From Sphaerotilus sp. (GTDB taxonomy: Bacteria; Pseudomonadota; Gammaproteobacteria; Burkholderiales; Burkholderiaceae_C), in assembly GCA_013299055.1 (NCBI GenBank), contig JAAFKB010000031.1, forward strand, positions 1 to 40,581: 40,581 nt of DNA, written 5' to 3'. The notes beneath the pieces are model-generated. The model saw nothing but the letters and a program-made list of their open reading frames with translations. It searched no databases and was not told where the DNA came from. How positions within the stretch are numbered: the stretch's first letter is position 1; every line of letters starts with the position of its first letter. Positions 8,733 through 17,513 of the stretch are shown one piece after another. Made by a program: the position numbers and the translations under genes.

Positions 8733-10619
8733 TCACCCGCCCAGCGTCTCCCACCGCTCCATCAGCGCCAGCAGCGCGTCATCGATCACGGCATGGCGCG
8801 CGTGCGCCGCGGCCACCTTGTCGGCCGGACCCGCGTACAGCTCGGTGCCTGCAAGTGCCTCGTTCAGCGCCGCCTGCTCCACTTCGAGCGCGGCGATCTG
8901 GGCGGGCAGCGCATCCAGCTCGCGCTGTTCCTTGTAGCTCAGTTTGCGCTTGGCGACGGCGGGTGCGGCCACGGGTGCGGCTGCAGCGACCGCAGCCTTC
9001 GCTGGCGTCGGTGCGGGCGCGTTGCGCGCCGCCTTGGCCGCCATCGCCGCCGCCCGCTGCGACTGCAGGAGCCAGTCCTCGACGCTGCCTTCGTATTCAC
9101 GCCATTGGCCGTCGCCTTCGCTGACGATGGTGCTCGTCACCACGGCGTCCAGGAAGCGCCGGTCGTGGCTGACGAGGAACACCGTGCCCTTGAAGTTCTG
9201 CAGCAGGTCTTCCAGCAGCTCCAGCGTCTCGATGTCGAGGTCATTGGTCGGCTCGTCGAGCACCAGCACGTTCGCCGGCCGCGCGAACAGCCGCGCCAGC
9301 AGCAGCCGGTTGCGCTCGCCGCCCGAGAGGCTGCGCACCGGGGAGTTCGCCCGCGCCGGCGAGAACAGGAAATCGCCCAGGTAGCTCATGACGTGCTTGC
9401 GCGAGCCACCGATCTCGATCCACTCGCTGCCGGGGCTGATCGTGTCGGCCAGGGTCGCGTCGAGGTTCAGCGCCTCGCGCATCTGGTCGAAGTAGGCCAC
9501 CTGCAGCATCGTGCCGAGCTTGACCGTGCCGCTGTCGGGCGCGAGTTCGCCCAGGATCATCTTCAGCAGCGTCGTCTTGCCCGCGCCGTTCGGCCCGATC
9601 AGGCCCACCTTGTCGCCGCGCAGGATGGTCCCGGTGAAGCCGCGCACGATGGTGCGCTCGCCGTAGGACTTGCGCGCGTCCTCCAGCTCCGCGACGATCT
9701 TGCCGCTGCGCGAGCTGGCATCGACTTCGAGCCGCACCTTGCCCACCACGTCGCGCCGCGCTGCGCGCTGGTCGCGCATCACCATCAGGCGGTTGATGCG
9801 GCTGACGCTGCGGGTACGGCGCGCTTCCACCCCCTTGCGGATCCAGACCTCCTCCTGCGCCAGCAGCTTGTCGAAGCGGGCGTTGAGCAGCGACTCGTCT
9901 TCCAGCTCGCGGGCCTTGGTGGCCTCGTAGGTGGTGAAGCTGCCAGGGTAGCTGCGGATCTGGCCACGGTCGAGTTCAAGGATGCGTGTGGAGACCGCGT
10001 CCAGAAATGCCCGATCGTGGGTGATCAGCAGCACCGCACCACGGAAGGCGATCAGCAAGTCCTGCAGCCAGACGATCGACTCCAGATCCAGGTGGTTGGT
10101 CGGCTCGTCCAGCAGCAGCACGTCAGGCGCGGCCACCAGCGCCTGCGCCAGCGCCACCCGCTTGCGCAGGCCGCCGGACAGCGCATCGACCTGCTGCTCC
10201 GGCTGGAGCTTCAGCCGCTCCAGCGTCTCCGTGACCCGCTGCTCCCAGGTCCAGCCATCGACGGCCTCGATGCGGCTCTGCAGCGCGTCGAGGTCGTCGC
10301 CCTCGGCGTGGGCCTCGTAGCGTTCGCGCAGCGACTTGGCCTCGGCCACCCCGACGCTGACCGCATCGAACACGCTGATGCCCGGCTCGAACTGCGGCTC
10401 CTGCGGCACGTAGTAGCGGCGCACGTTGGCCTGCACCTGCAGCGTGCCGTCGTCGGGCAGCTCCAGGCCGGCGAGGATCTTCAGCAGCGACGACTTGCCG
10501 GTGCCGTTGCGCCCGATCAGGCCGAGGCGTTCGCCGGCTTCGAGCGACATCGCCGCGTGGTCGAGCAGCGCCACATGCCCGTAGGCAAGGCTGGCATCAA
10601 GGAGGGTAAGGAGGGCCAT
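8733..10619 (-). CDS. uup: ABC-F ATPase, Uup-like
   Basis: 628-residue cytosolic ABC-F protein with two fused ATPase domains and no membrane segments. The first Walker A is GRNGTGKSS near residue 37, with signature LSGGLRKRVALAQAL. The second is GPNGAGKTT with LSGGERNRLLLARL. A charged linker separates them, and a C-terminal Ala/Pro-rich tether leads to a coiled-coil domain (KLSYKEQRELDALPAQIAALE...) that is diagnostic of Uup rather than EttA. Uup acts on the ribosome and affects precise excision of transposons. The chosen start gives MALLTLLDASLAYG, the usual N-terminus; an extra 25 in-frame residues upstream do not look like the family. Confidence 0.93.
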   Translation of the reverse strand: MALLTLLDASLAYGHVALLDHAAMSLEAGERLGLIGRNGTGKSSLLKILAGLELPDDGTLQVQANVRRYYVPQEPQFEPGISVFDAVSVGVAEAKSLRERYEAHAEGDDLDALQSRIEAVDGWTWEQRVTETLERLKLQPEQQVDALSGGLRKRVALAQALVAAPDVLLLDEPTNHLDLESIVWLQDLLIAFRGAVLLITHDRAFLDAVSTRILELDRGQIRSYPGSFTTYEATKARELEDESLLNARFDKLLAQEEVWIRKGVEARRTRSVSRINRLMVMRDQRAARRDVVGKVRLEVDASSRSGKIVAELEDARKSYGERTIVRGFTGTILRGDKVGLIGPNGAGKTTLLKMILGELAPDSGTVKLGTMLQVAYFDQMREALNLDATLADTISPGSEWIEIGGSRKHVMSYLGDFLFSPARANSPVRSLSGGERNRLLLARLFARPANVLVLDEPTNDLDIETLELLEDLLQNFKGTVFLVSHDRRFLDAVVTSTIVSEGDGQWREYEGSVEDWLLQSQRAAAMAAKAARNAPAPTPAKAAVAAAAPVAAPAVAKRKLSYKEQRELDALPAQIAALEVEQAALNEALAGTELYAGPADKVAAAHARHAVIDDALLALMERWETLGG

Positions 10620-10832
10620 GGGGAGTTTTCTGGGGAATCGGACATTATCGGCGCCGACTTGGCACAGACGCGACCCGTCCCGCCCTGGTGTCACATCAGC
10701 GGCACATCAGCTTGTTACCGTGCAGAGGCCAACCGGTCGCTACACTGCGCCAAGATCGCAAAATTCCGTGACGTATTTCTCAATGTACGCCATGTAACCA
10801 TCTATTCAGCCGTGCCGCTCAGGAGACCGGGT
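10620..10832. other. Divergent intergenic region between uup and the antiporter gene
   Basis: 213 bases between two divergently transcribed genes, noticeably more AT-rich in its right half (about 10745-10805). It must hold both promoters. I see no convincing paired -35/-10 hexamers and no repeat or RNA gene. The only clear element is the AGGAGA ribosome-binding site at 10821-10826 for the antiporter. Confidence 0.5.
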
Positions 10833-12143
10833 GTGAGCAAGTTCGACGTGTCATCTACTCTGGACCGGCTGGCGGTGGAGGTACCAGGGAGCCTGAGCCT
10901 GGACAACCTGGGCACGCTGGGCAGCGAGCTGGCGCTGTGGCCGATCGAGGCGCTGCGCGGCGCGGATCCGATCATGGGGCTGGCCGTGCTGATGATCGTG
11001 GCGCTGCTGGCGGGCGAAGCCGTCCACCGCGTCACCCGGCTGCCACGGGCACTGGGGGCGATGCTGGTGGGTGCGCTGGCCAGTCCGCTGGCGCTGAGTC
11101 TGGTGGTGCGCACCGAGCTGGACGCCTGGAAGCCGCTGCTGGACCTGGCCGTCGGGCTGCTGGTGTTCGAGCTGGGCAGCCGCATCCGGCCGCGCTGGCT
11201 GCTCGACAACCCGTGGCTCACCCTGAAGTGCCTGGCCGAGGCGCTGGTCACAGGGGCGGCGGTGACGGGCGTGCTGGTGTGGATGGGGGTATCGCTGTCG
11301 TCGGCGGGGCTGGCGGGGGCGGTGGCGATGGCCAGCTCGCCGGTGATCACCATGACGGTGCTCAACGAACTCAAGCCGCGCGGGCAGGTCAGCGACCGGC
11401 TGCTGCTGATGACGGCGGTGAACACGGTCTGCGCGGTGCTGGCGCTGACGGCGTGGCGGGTGCTCGCCACGCTGGATTCAGACGGTTTCGACTGGCAGCC
11501 CGCGCTGGCGGGGGCGCTCTACGCGCTGTGCGGCTCCTACCTGCTGGGCGCCGTCAGCGGGCTGCTGCTGGAACGCCTGAGCCGGCAGATCCAGGGGTCG
11601 GGGCTGGCGGCGCTGCAGCTCGCGCTGGTGGTGCTGGCGGCGATGCTGGCGGCGCAGTTCACGTTCTCGCCGCTGCTGGCCCTGCTGATCGCCGGCATGG
11701 TGGCGCGCTCGCGCATGGGCCACCGGCTGCGCGTGGAGCCGCAGCTCGGCAGTGGCGGCGCGGCGCTGACGCTGCTGCTGCTGGTGACGCTGGGGCTGCT
11801 GTCCACGCTGGAGGGGCTGATCGACCTGCTGCCCCTGGTGGCCGCGATCATCGGCACGCGCTTGCTCGCCAAGACCGGCACCGTGCTGCTGCTGGCGCGG
11901 CCAAGCGGGCTGGGCTGGCGGCAGGCGCTGGGGCTGGGGCTGGCGCTGCAGCCGGCGTCGAGTCTGGCGGTGCTGCTGACCGGCAACACGCTGGGCTGGC
12001 CAGGCGCGCTGCCACTGCCGGAGTCCACGCTGATGCAGGCGCTGCTGATCGCGCTGACGCTCATGCAGCTGAGCGGGCCGGTCTGGCTGCAGCTCGGCCT
12101 GTGCACGGTGGCCCGCGAAACCTGCAGCAATGCGCCCCGCTGA
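10833..12143 (+). CDS. Kef/CPA2-like cation:proton antiporter
   Basis: 436-residue membrane protein with about 11-13 hydrophobic helices, of the CPA2 (Na+/H+ exchanger) fold. Features are a [25 protein letters not shown] repeat, and the [18 protein letters not shown] segment resembling the conserved acidic helix of Kef transporters. An [16 protein letters not shown] segment also matches. No TrkA-N or TrkA-C nucleotide-binding domain follows, so it is a bare transport domain. The start is a GTG with AGGAGA seven bases upstream; no in-frame ATG is close. ybdK starts 20 bases after the stop, so the two are probably an operon. The transported ion cannot be decided. Confidence 0.82.
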   Translation: MSKFDVSSTLDRLAVEVPGSLSLDNLGTLGSELALWPIEALRGADPIMGLAVLMIVALLAGEAVHRVTRLPRALGAMLVGALASPLALSLVVRTELDAWKPLLDLAVGLLVFELGSRIRPRWLLDNPWLTLKCLAEALVTGAAVTGVLVWMGVSLSSAGLAGAVAMASSPVITMTVLNELKPRGQVSDRLLLMTAVNTVCAVLALTAWRVLATLDSDGFDWQPALAGALYALCGSYLLGAVSGLLLERLSRQIQGSGLAALQLALVVLAAMLAAQFTFSPLLALLIAGMVARSRMGHRLRVEPQLGSGGAALTLLLLVTLGLLSTLEGLIDLLPLVAAIIGTRLLAKTGTVLLLARPSGLGWRQALGLGLALQPASSLAVLLTGNTLGWPGALPLPESTLMQALLIALTLMQLSGPVWLQLGLCTVARETCSNAPR

Positions 12144-12163
12144 CCCGACACGAGGATCCCCCC

Positions 12164-13297
12164 ATGCCCTTGCAGGAATTTGCCCTCTCCGAGTCGCTGA
12201 CGATTGGCGTCGAGCTGGAGCTGCAGCTCATCTCCACGCACGACCACGACCTCATCCCGCAGGCACAAGACCTGCTGCGCGAGACCGCTCGCCACACCGG
12301 CGCCTGGGACATCAAGCCCGAGATCACGCGCTCGATGATCGAGATCGGCACGTCCATCCAGCGCGAGCACACCCCGCTGGTGGCCGAGCTGCGCGACATG
12401 CGCGACCAGCTCGTGCGGGCGGCGCGGCGGCTCAACATCGAGATCGCCGGCGGCGGCACCCACGCCTTCCAGCACTGGAGCGAGCAGCAGATCTACCCGG
12501 GTGAGCGGTTCCACTACATCAGCGACCTCTACGGCTACCTCGCCAAGCAGTTCACCGTCTTCGGCCAGCATGTCCACGTCGGCTGCCCGAACGGCGACGA
12601 CGCGCTGTGGCTGCTGCACGCGCTCTCACGCTACGTGCCGCACTTCATCGCGCTGTCGGCGTCGTCCCCTTTCGTGCAGGGGCAGGACACCGGCTTCGAC
12701 TCGGCGCGGCTGAACTCGGTGTTCGCGTTCCCGCTGTCGGGACGGGCACCGTTCGTGCGGAGCTGGGACGAGTTCGGCGGCTACTTCGACAAGATGGCGG
12801 CCACCGGGGTGGTCAAGTCGATGAAGGATTTCTACTGGGACATCCGCCCGAAACCCGAGTACGGCACGATCGAGCTGCGCGTGTGCGACACGCCGCTGAC
12901 GGTGGAGAAGGCCGCAGCACTGGCGTGTTACCTGCAGGCGATCTGCCGCTACCTGATCGAGGAGCGGCCGTTCGAACCGGTGGAGGACGACTACCTCGTC
13001 TACACCTACAACCGCTTCCAGGCGTGCCGCTTCGGGCTGCGCGGGGACATCGTCAATCCGCAGACGAAGGAGCGCGGCAAGCTGCGCGACGACATCGTGC
13101 GCACGCTGGCGCGGGTCGAAACCCATGCGGTCGATCTGAAGTCGTGGGAAGCCTGCCAGCTGCTGCGCGAATCGCTCGGCGAAGGCAACGACGCGCAGTG
13201 GCTGCGGCGACAGCGGCAACGGGCGCAGGAAGCGCCGCTGTCGGAGGTCGTGGAGGCGGCGGCCCGGCGCTGGGCCGTCAGCCCCGCCGCCGCGTGA
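12164..13297 (+). CDS. ybdK: Carboxylate-amine ligase, YbdK family (GCS2)
   Basis: 377 residues, a close match in layout to the glutamate-cysteine ligase type 2 family. Motifs: [11 protein letters not shown] at the N-terminus (ATP/Mg ligands), [34 protein letters not shown], and the C-terminal [25 protein letters not shown]. coli YbdK has weak gamma-glutamylcysteine synthetase activity; the physiological substrate is unsettled. A CGAGGA ribosome-binding site precedes the ATG. The gene follows the antiporter and its 3' end overlaps the convergent lnt stop by 20 bases. Confidence 0.93.
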   Translation: MPLQEFALSESLTIGVELELQLISTHDHDLIPQAQDLLRETARHTGAWDIKPEITRSMIEIGTSIQREHTPLVAELRDMRDQLVRAARRLNIEIAGGGTHAFQHWSEQQIYPGERFHYISDLYGYLAKQFTVFGQHVHVGCPNGDDALWLLHALSRYVPHFIALSASSPFVQGQDTGFDSARLNSVFAFPLSGRAPFVRSWDEFGGYFDKMAATGVVKSMKDFYWDIRPKPEYGTIELRVCDTPLTVEKAAALACYLQAICRYLIEERPFEPVEDDYLVYTYNRFQACRFGLRGDIVNPQTKERGKLRDDIVRTLARVETHAVDLKSWEACQLLRESLGEGNDAQWLRRQRQRAQEAPLSEVVEAAARRWAVSPAAA

Positions 13298-14801
13298 GCC
13301 CCACGCCCAGCAGCCCCAGCACACCCAGCGGCCACAACCCGAACCGCGCCGCCCACCACGCGAACGGCGTCGTGCCCTCACGCGCCTGTACCTGTGCCTC
13401 CAGCACCCCGCGTACATGTGGCGCGAGCTGGTGGGTCACGGCACCACGGTGGTCGATCGCCACCGTCGCGCCCGTGTTGGTGGCGCGCAGCATCGGCCGC
13501 TGCAGCTCCAGCGCCCGCATCCGCGAGATCCGCAGGTGCTGGTCCACCGCGACCGATTCGCCGAACCAGCCGATGTTGCTGACGTTGGCGAGCACGGTCG
13601 GGGCGGTGGCGGGATCGACAAAGCGCGCCGCCAGTTCCTCGCCGAACAAGTCCTCGTAGCAGATGTTCGGCCCGACCCGCTCGGCGCCGACCGCGAAGGA
13701 CGGTGCCACCAGCGGGCCACGCGCGAAATCCCCCAGCGGCATCTGCATCAGGTCCACGAACCAGCGGAAACCCGGCGGGATGAACTCGCCGAAGGGCACG
13801 AGGTGGTGCTTGTCGTAGCGGTAGAACGGCTCGGCCACCCCGGCACCCAGCCCCGCCACCGAGTTGGTGTAGCCCTGCTGCGCATTGCCCAGCGGGACGC
13901 CGATCAGGGCGCGGGTCGTGCGCCGGCCGAAGTGGTCGGTCAGCGCCAGCCACAGCCCGTCCGGCAGCTGCGAGGGCAGCAGCGGAATGGCCGTTTCCGG
14001 CGCGATCACCAAGTCCGCCTGCGACGCGAGCAGCGCCTTGAGGTGCCAGTCCAGGGTCTCGGGCAGGCGGCTGAAATCGAATTTCTCGTCCTGCGGGACA
14101 TTGCCCTGCAGCAGCGTCACCGACAGGATGCTGCGCGACCGCGTGAACTCGCCGCCCTGCCACGCCGGAAGGCCCGCCACCGCCGCCAGCAGCAGCAGCG
14201 CCCCGGCCCGGCCCGTCCACACGCCCGACGCCAGCCCGCGCTGCACCAGCCAGCCCAGCGCCGCCGCCGCCGCCCCGATGCCGTAGACGCCCACCCAGGG
14301 TGCCAGCGCCATCAGCGGACTCTCGACATGGGCATACCCCGCCGCGCCCCAGGGAAAACCGGTGAACACCACCCCGCGCCCGAGTTCGGCCAGCAGCCAC
14401 AGTGCGCTCCACAGCAGCAGGTCCGACGCGGTGCGCCCCTGCCGGCAGCGGTGGAAGAGTGCCATCGCCAACGCCAGATACGCCGACAGCGCCGCCGCCA
14501 GCAGCACGACCGCCAGCCCGGCCAGCCATGCGGGCAGGTGGCCGTAGCGGTGCATGCTGATGAACAGCCACCAGAAGGTGCCACCCAGCCAGGCCACGCC
14601 AAACGCGGCGCCGATCCAGCCTGCCTGCGACCACGACCGCGACCCGGCGCTGACCAGCCATGCCAGCACCGCCACCGACAGCACCTGCAGCGCGCCCGCC
14701 AGCACCACCGGCCCCATCGCCAGCGCCTGCGCCGCACCGGCCAGCAGCGCCAGTCCCGCCAGCGCGCCCAGGCGCTTGCGGTCGGACAGGGGCTCAGCCA
14801 C
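13278..14801 (-). CDS. lnt: Apolipoprotein N-acyltransferase
   Basis: 507-residue inner-membrane enzyme that adds the third acyl chain to the N-terminal Cys of lipoproteins, the last step of lipoprotein maturation. About six N-terminal helices precede a periplasmic nitrilase-like domain. The Glu-Lys-Cys triad is visible: Glu near 268 (APETAIPLL), Lys near 330 ([10 protein letters not shown]) and Cys near 380 ([11 protein letters not shown]). A final helix lies near 485-503. The start overlaps the end of corC by 8 bases, forming the classic corC(ybeX)-lnt operon. Its SCO1-type lipoprotein substrate is encoded in the same window. Confidence 0.96.
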   Translation of the reverse strand: MAEPLSDRKRLGALAGLALLAGAAQALAMGPVVLAGALQVLSVAVLAWLVSAGSRSWSQAGWIGAAFGVAWLGGTFWWLFISMHRYGHLPAWLAGLAVVLLAAALSAYLALAMALFHRCRQGRTASDLLLWSALWLLAELGRGVVFTGFPWGAAGYAHVESPLMALAPWVGVYGIGAAAAALGWLVQRGLASGVWTGRAGALLLLAAVAGLPAWQGGEFTRSRSILSVTLLQGNVPQDEKFDFSRLPETLDWHLKALLASQADLVIAPETAIPLLPSQLPDGLWLALTDHFGRRTTRALIGVPLGNAQQGYTNSVAGLGAGVAEPFYRYDKHHLVPFGEFIPPGFRWFVDLMQMPLGDFARGPLVAPSFAVGAERVGPNICYEDLFGEELAARFVDPATAPTVLANVSNIGWFGESVAVDQHLRISRMRALELQRPMLRATNTGATVAIDHRGAVTHQLAPHVRGVLEAQVQAREGTTPFAWWAARFGLWPLGVLGLLGVGLTRRRG

Positions 14802-15681
14802 CCGCCGTCTCGTCCAGCGGCAGCCGCACCACCTTGAACCAGCGCACCGCCCCGCCCCGGGTCAGCATCACCGCGAAGCGCAGCGGACCGACATCAACGA
14901 TCTCCCCGCGCCGCGGCACGCGGCCGTTGCGGTGCGCCACCAGACCGCCGATGGTCTCGATGCCGTCCTCGGCCAGGTCGATGGCAAAGTGGGCGTTGAT
15001 GGCCTCGATCGGTGCATCGCCCGGCACGCGGCTGCTGCCGTCGGCCAGGCTGTAGATCCCGGACTCGCTGACCTTGTCGTCGAACTCGTCCTCGATCTCG
15101 CCGACGATCTCCTCCAGCACGTCCTCGATGGTGATCAGCCCGGCCAGCGCACCGAACTCGTCGATGACGATGGCCAGGTGGTTGCGGTTGGAGCGGAAGT
15201 CGCGCAGCAGCTCGTTGAGGCCCTTCGACTCGGGCACGAACAGCGCCGGCCGCAGCAGCGTGCGCAGGTGCAGATCGGGCGAACGCTGGACCTTGAGCAG
15301 ATCCTTGGCCATGAGCACGCCGACGATGTTGTCGCGTTCACCCTCGTAGACCGGGAAGCGCGAATGCCCCGTGTCGATGACGCTGGCCAGCACCTCGTCG
15401 TAGGTGGAGGCAATGTCCAGCAGGTCCATGCGGGGGGCGGCCACCATCGCGTCGCCGGCGGTGAGGTCTGCCATGCGCAGCACGCCTTCGAGCATCGAGC
15501 GCGACTCCGGGCCGATCAGCGCACGCTGCTCGGCGTCGGCCAGCGTTTCCAGCAGTTCGTCCCGGGAATCCGGACCAGGGGAGAGGAATTCGATCACCCG
15601 CTCGAAGAGCGTGCGGTGATCGTGTGGAGTGGCCCGTGCTGGCTCGCGGCCAGAACGGGAACTCTGCGGGGTGTCGGACAC
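14794..15681 (-). CDS. corC: HlyC/CorC family CBS-domain protein (YbeX)
   Basis: 295-residue cytosolic protein. An N-terminal acidic helix region (FERVIEFLSPGPDSRDELLETL) precedes two CBS domains (about residues 65-185, with GHSRFPVYEGERDNIVGVLMAKDLL and HLAIVIDEFGALAGLITIEDVLEEIVGEIEDE). A CorC_HlyC domain follows at the C-terminus. YbeX-type proteins are tied to Mg/Co resistance and to ribosome/rRNA maturation; the first gene of the corC-lnt pair. I prefer the GTG start (VSDTPQSS), because the only upstream ATG adds 54 residues running into the divergent promoter region, and homologues start near here. Confidence 0.92.
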   Translation of the reverse strand: MSDTPQSSRSGREPARATPHDHRTLFERVIEFLSPGPDSRDELLETLADAEQRALIGPESRSMLEGVLRMADLTAGDAMVAAPRMDLLDIASTYDEVLASVIDTGHSRFPVYEGERDNIVGVLMAKDLLKVQRSPDLHLRTLLRPALFVPESKGLNELLRDFRSNRNHLAIVIDEFGALAGLITIEDVLEEIVGEIEDEFDDKVSESGIYSLADGSSRVPGDAPIEAINAHFAIDLAEDGIETIGGLVAHRNGRVPRRGEIVDVGPLRFAVMLTRGGAVRWFKVVRLPLDETAGG

Positions 15682-15772
15682 GATCAGGTGCCGGTAGTGG
15701 GCATGGGGCGAGAATACCTGATGCCGGTGCGGGCGAGGTACCGGGCGAGTCCCGAGTCGCGGGCCGGATGCC

Positions 15773-15801
15773 TTGACACACCCGGGGGCTTGGCCGACAG
15801 T
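15773..15801 (+). promoter_or_regulatory. Possible sigma-70 promoter for the CobW-type GTPase gene
   Basis: A perfect TTGACA at 15773-15778 is followed after 17 bases by GACAGT at 15796-15801, which matches TATAAT at only three positions. The site is 57 bases before the ATG of the GTPase gene. The -35 is good and the -10 poor, so this is tentative. No Zur-like palindrome was recognised here. Confidence 0.35.
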
Positions 15802-15857
15802 CGACAATTCTCGTTTGTCCTCATCCCGCCCTCCTGCCCGCACCCGCGCGTCCGCCC

Positions 15858-16913
15858 ATGTCCACAGGTCTCATCCCCGCCACCATCCTCACCGGCTTCC
15901 TCGGCTCTGGCAAGACGACGCTCCTCAAGCGTGTGCTCACCGAGTCCCACGGCCAGAAGATCGCCGTGATCGAGAACGAGTTCGGCGAGGAGAACATCGA
16001 CAACGACATCCTGGTCGGTGACACCGAAGAACAGATCATCCAGCTCAGCAACGGCTGTGTCTGCTGCACGATCCGCGAAGACCTGCGCTCGACGCTGTCG
16101 GAGCTGGCGATGAAGCGCCGCAAGGGCGAGCTGGTGTTCGACCGCGTGGTGATCGAGACGACGGGACTGGCCGATCCGGGGCCGGTCGCGCAGACCTTCT
16201 TCATGGACGACGAGGTGGCCGAGAGCTACCTGCTCGACTCGATCCTGACGCTGGTGGACGCCGTGCATGCGCAGACCCAGCTCGACGAGCGCCAGGAAGC
16301 GCGCCGCCAGGTGGGGTTCGCCGACCGCATCTTCATCAGCAAGGCCGATCTGGTGGACGAGGCGGCCCTGGACGCGCTCTCGCACCGCCTCAAGCACATG
16401 AACCCGCGCGCGCCGCAGCAGCGGGTCCACTTCGGCGAGGTGCCGATCGCGCAGGTGTTCGACCTGCACGGCTTCAACCTCAACGCCAAGCTGGAGATCG
16501 ACCCGGAGTTCCTCGCCGCGGCAGACCACGGCCACCACCATGGGCACGACGACCACCACGGCCATGACCATGCCCCGGGCGAGCACTGCGACCACCCGCA
16601 CCACCACCGCCACGACGACGACGTGAAGTCCTTCGTCTTCCGCTCGCACAAGGCGTTCAATCCGGCCAAGCTCGAAGACTTCCTCGGCTCGGTCGTGCAG
16701 ATCTACGGCCCGAAGATGCTGCGCTACAAGGGTGTGCTGAACATGAAGGGCTCCGAGCGCAAGGTCATCTTCCAGGGCGTCCACCAGCTCATGGGCAGCG
16801 ACCTCGGCCCGAAGTGGATGCCAGGGGAGAAGCGCCAGAGCAAGATGGTCTTCATCGGAATCGACCTGCCCGGCGACGTGTTCCAGCAAGGGCTGACGCA
16901 GTGCCTGGTGTGA
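15858..16913 (+). CDS. CobW/COG0523 family GTPase, likely metal (zinc) chaperone
   Basis: 351-residue GTPase of the G3E class. P-loop GFLGSGKTT is at about residues 12-20, the metal-binding CxCC motif is in NGCVCCTIRED near 65-75, and ETTGLADPGP gives the switch region. SKAD is the base-recognition motif. A long His/Asp-rich loop (about residues 217-256) with roughly 18 histidines precedes the C-terminal CobW_C domain. The CxCC and His-rich loop argue for zinc (or another divalent metal) handling rather than cobalamin synthesis; no cobalamin genes are nearby. The next gene is a dksA whose zinc-ligand cysteines are mostly missing, which fits a zinc-limitation theme. Confidence 0.9.
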   Translation: MSTGLIPATILTGFLGSGKTTLLKRVLTESHGQKIAVIENEFGEENIDNDILVGDTEEQIIQLSNGCVCCTIREDLRSTLSELAMKRRKGELVFDRVVIETTGLADPGPVAQTFFMDDEVAESYLLDSILTLVDAVHAQTQLDERQEARRQVGFADRIFISKADLVDEAALDALSHRLKHMNPRAPQQRVHFGEVPIAQVFDLHGFNLNAKLEIDPEFLAAADHGHHHGHDDHHGHDHAPGEHCDHPHHHRHDDDVKSFVFRSHKAFNPAKLEDFLGSVVQIYGPKMLRYKGVLNMKGSERKVIFQGVHQLMGSDLGPKWMPGEKRQSKMVFIGIDLPGDVFQQGLTQCLV

Positions 16914-16935
16914 ATGGTGTGACGCCGGGTGTGAT

Positions 16936-16941
16936 TACAAT
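16936..16941 (+). promoter_or_regulatory. Possible -10 element upstream of dksA
   Basis: TACAAT preceded by TGTGAT lies 70 bases before the dksA ATG, in the 98-base gap after the GTPase gene. It matches TATAAT at five of six positions. No clear -35 hexamer is found at 16-18 bases upstream. It would allow dksA its own transcript. Confidence 0.35.
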
Positions 16942-17011
16942 CCGCGCGCCCGGAATCGGCCCTGACAGGTGGCCGCCACGATTTCATCCTTGATTGCCAC
17001 CCGAGTTCCCC

Positions 17012-17485
17012 ATGCCCCAGAACGATCCCAAGACCGACCCGATCCTCGCCAATGCGTGGAAGACCAAAGCCGGACGTGACCTGACGGACGCCGAGCTGCT
17101 GGCCATGCCCGAGAGCGAGTACATGAGCGACCAGCAGCTCGACTTCTTCCGCGCCTGCCTGAAGAAGCAGAAGGATGACCTGCTGGCCAACGCAGGCGAG
17201 ACCACCGAGCACCTGCGCGAGGACACCTCCATCGTCCCCGATCCGGCCGACCGGGCCACGATCGAGGAAGAGCACGCGCTGGAGCTGCGCACCCGCGACC
17301 GCGAGCGCAAGCTGCTCAAGAAGATCACCCAGTCGATCAGCCGCATCGAAGCGGGCGACTATGGCTACTGTGACGAAACTGGTGAGCCGATCGGCCTGGG
17401 ACGGCTGCTGGCCCGTCCGACCGCTACACTGTCACTGGAAGCGCAACAGCGCAGGGAACTGAAACAAAAACTCTTCGGCGACTGA
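17012..17485 (+). CDS. dksA: DksA/TraR-family RNA polymerase-binding factor with degenerate zinc site
   Basis: 157-residue protein of the DksA family. It binds the RNA polymerase secondary channel and, with ppGpp, resets transcription of ribosomal and amino-acid genes. The long coiled-coil region (about residues 45-120, including QQLDFFRACLKKQKDDLL and the acidic tip AD-x-A-type PDPADRATIEEE) is conserved. The C-terminal finger reads [34 protein letters not shown]. Only the first of the four zinc cysteines is kept; the others are Thr/Gly, Ser and Ala-type residues. It therefore resembles zinc-independent DksA variants. The ATG at MPQND was chosen over an upstream TTG. Confidence 0.93.
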   Translation: MPQNDPKTDPILANAWKTKAGRDLTDAELLAMPESEYMSDQQLDFFRACLKKQKDDLLANAGETTEHLREDTSIVPDPADRATIEEEHALELRTRDRERKLLKKITQSISRIEAGDYGYCDETGEPIGLGRLLARPTATLSLEAQQRRELKQKLFGD

Positions 17486-17513
17486 GCACCCGGGCCCGGC
17501 CGCACCCCCAGAC

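Noticed and set aside
10620..10694. 25-residue N-terminal extension of Uup
   Set aside because: It does not resemble ABC-F proteins, which begin at the ALLTLLDASLAYG segment.
16527..16620. Repetitive CAC/GAC-rich stretch in the CobW-type gene as a simple-sequence repeat or CRISPR-like array
   Set aside because: It encodes an irregular His/Asp loop common in this family; there is no constant repeat unit or spacing.
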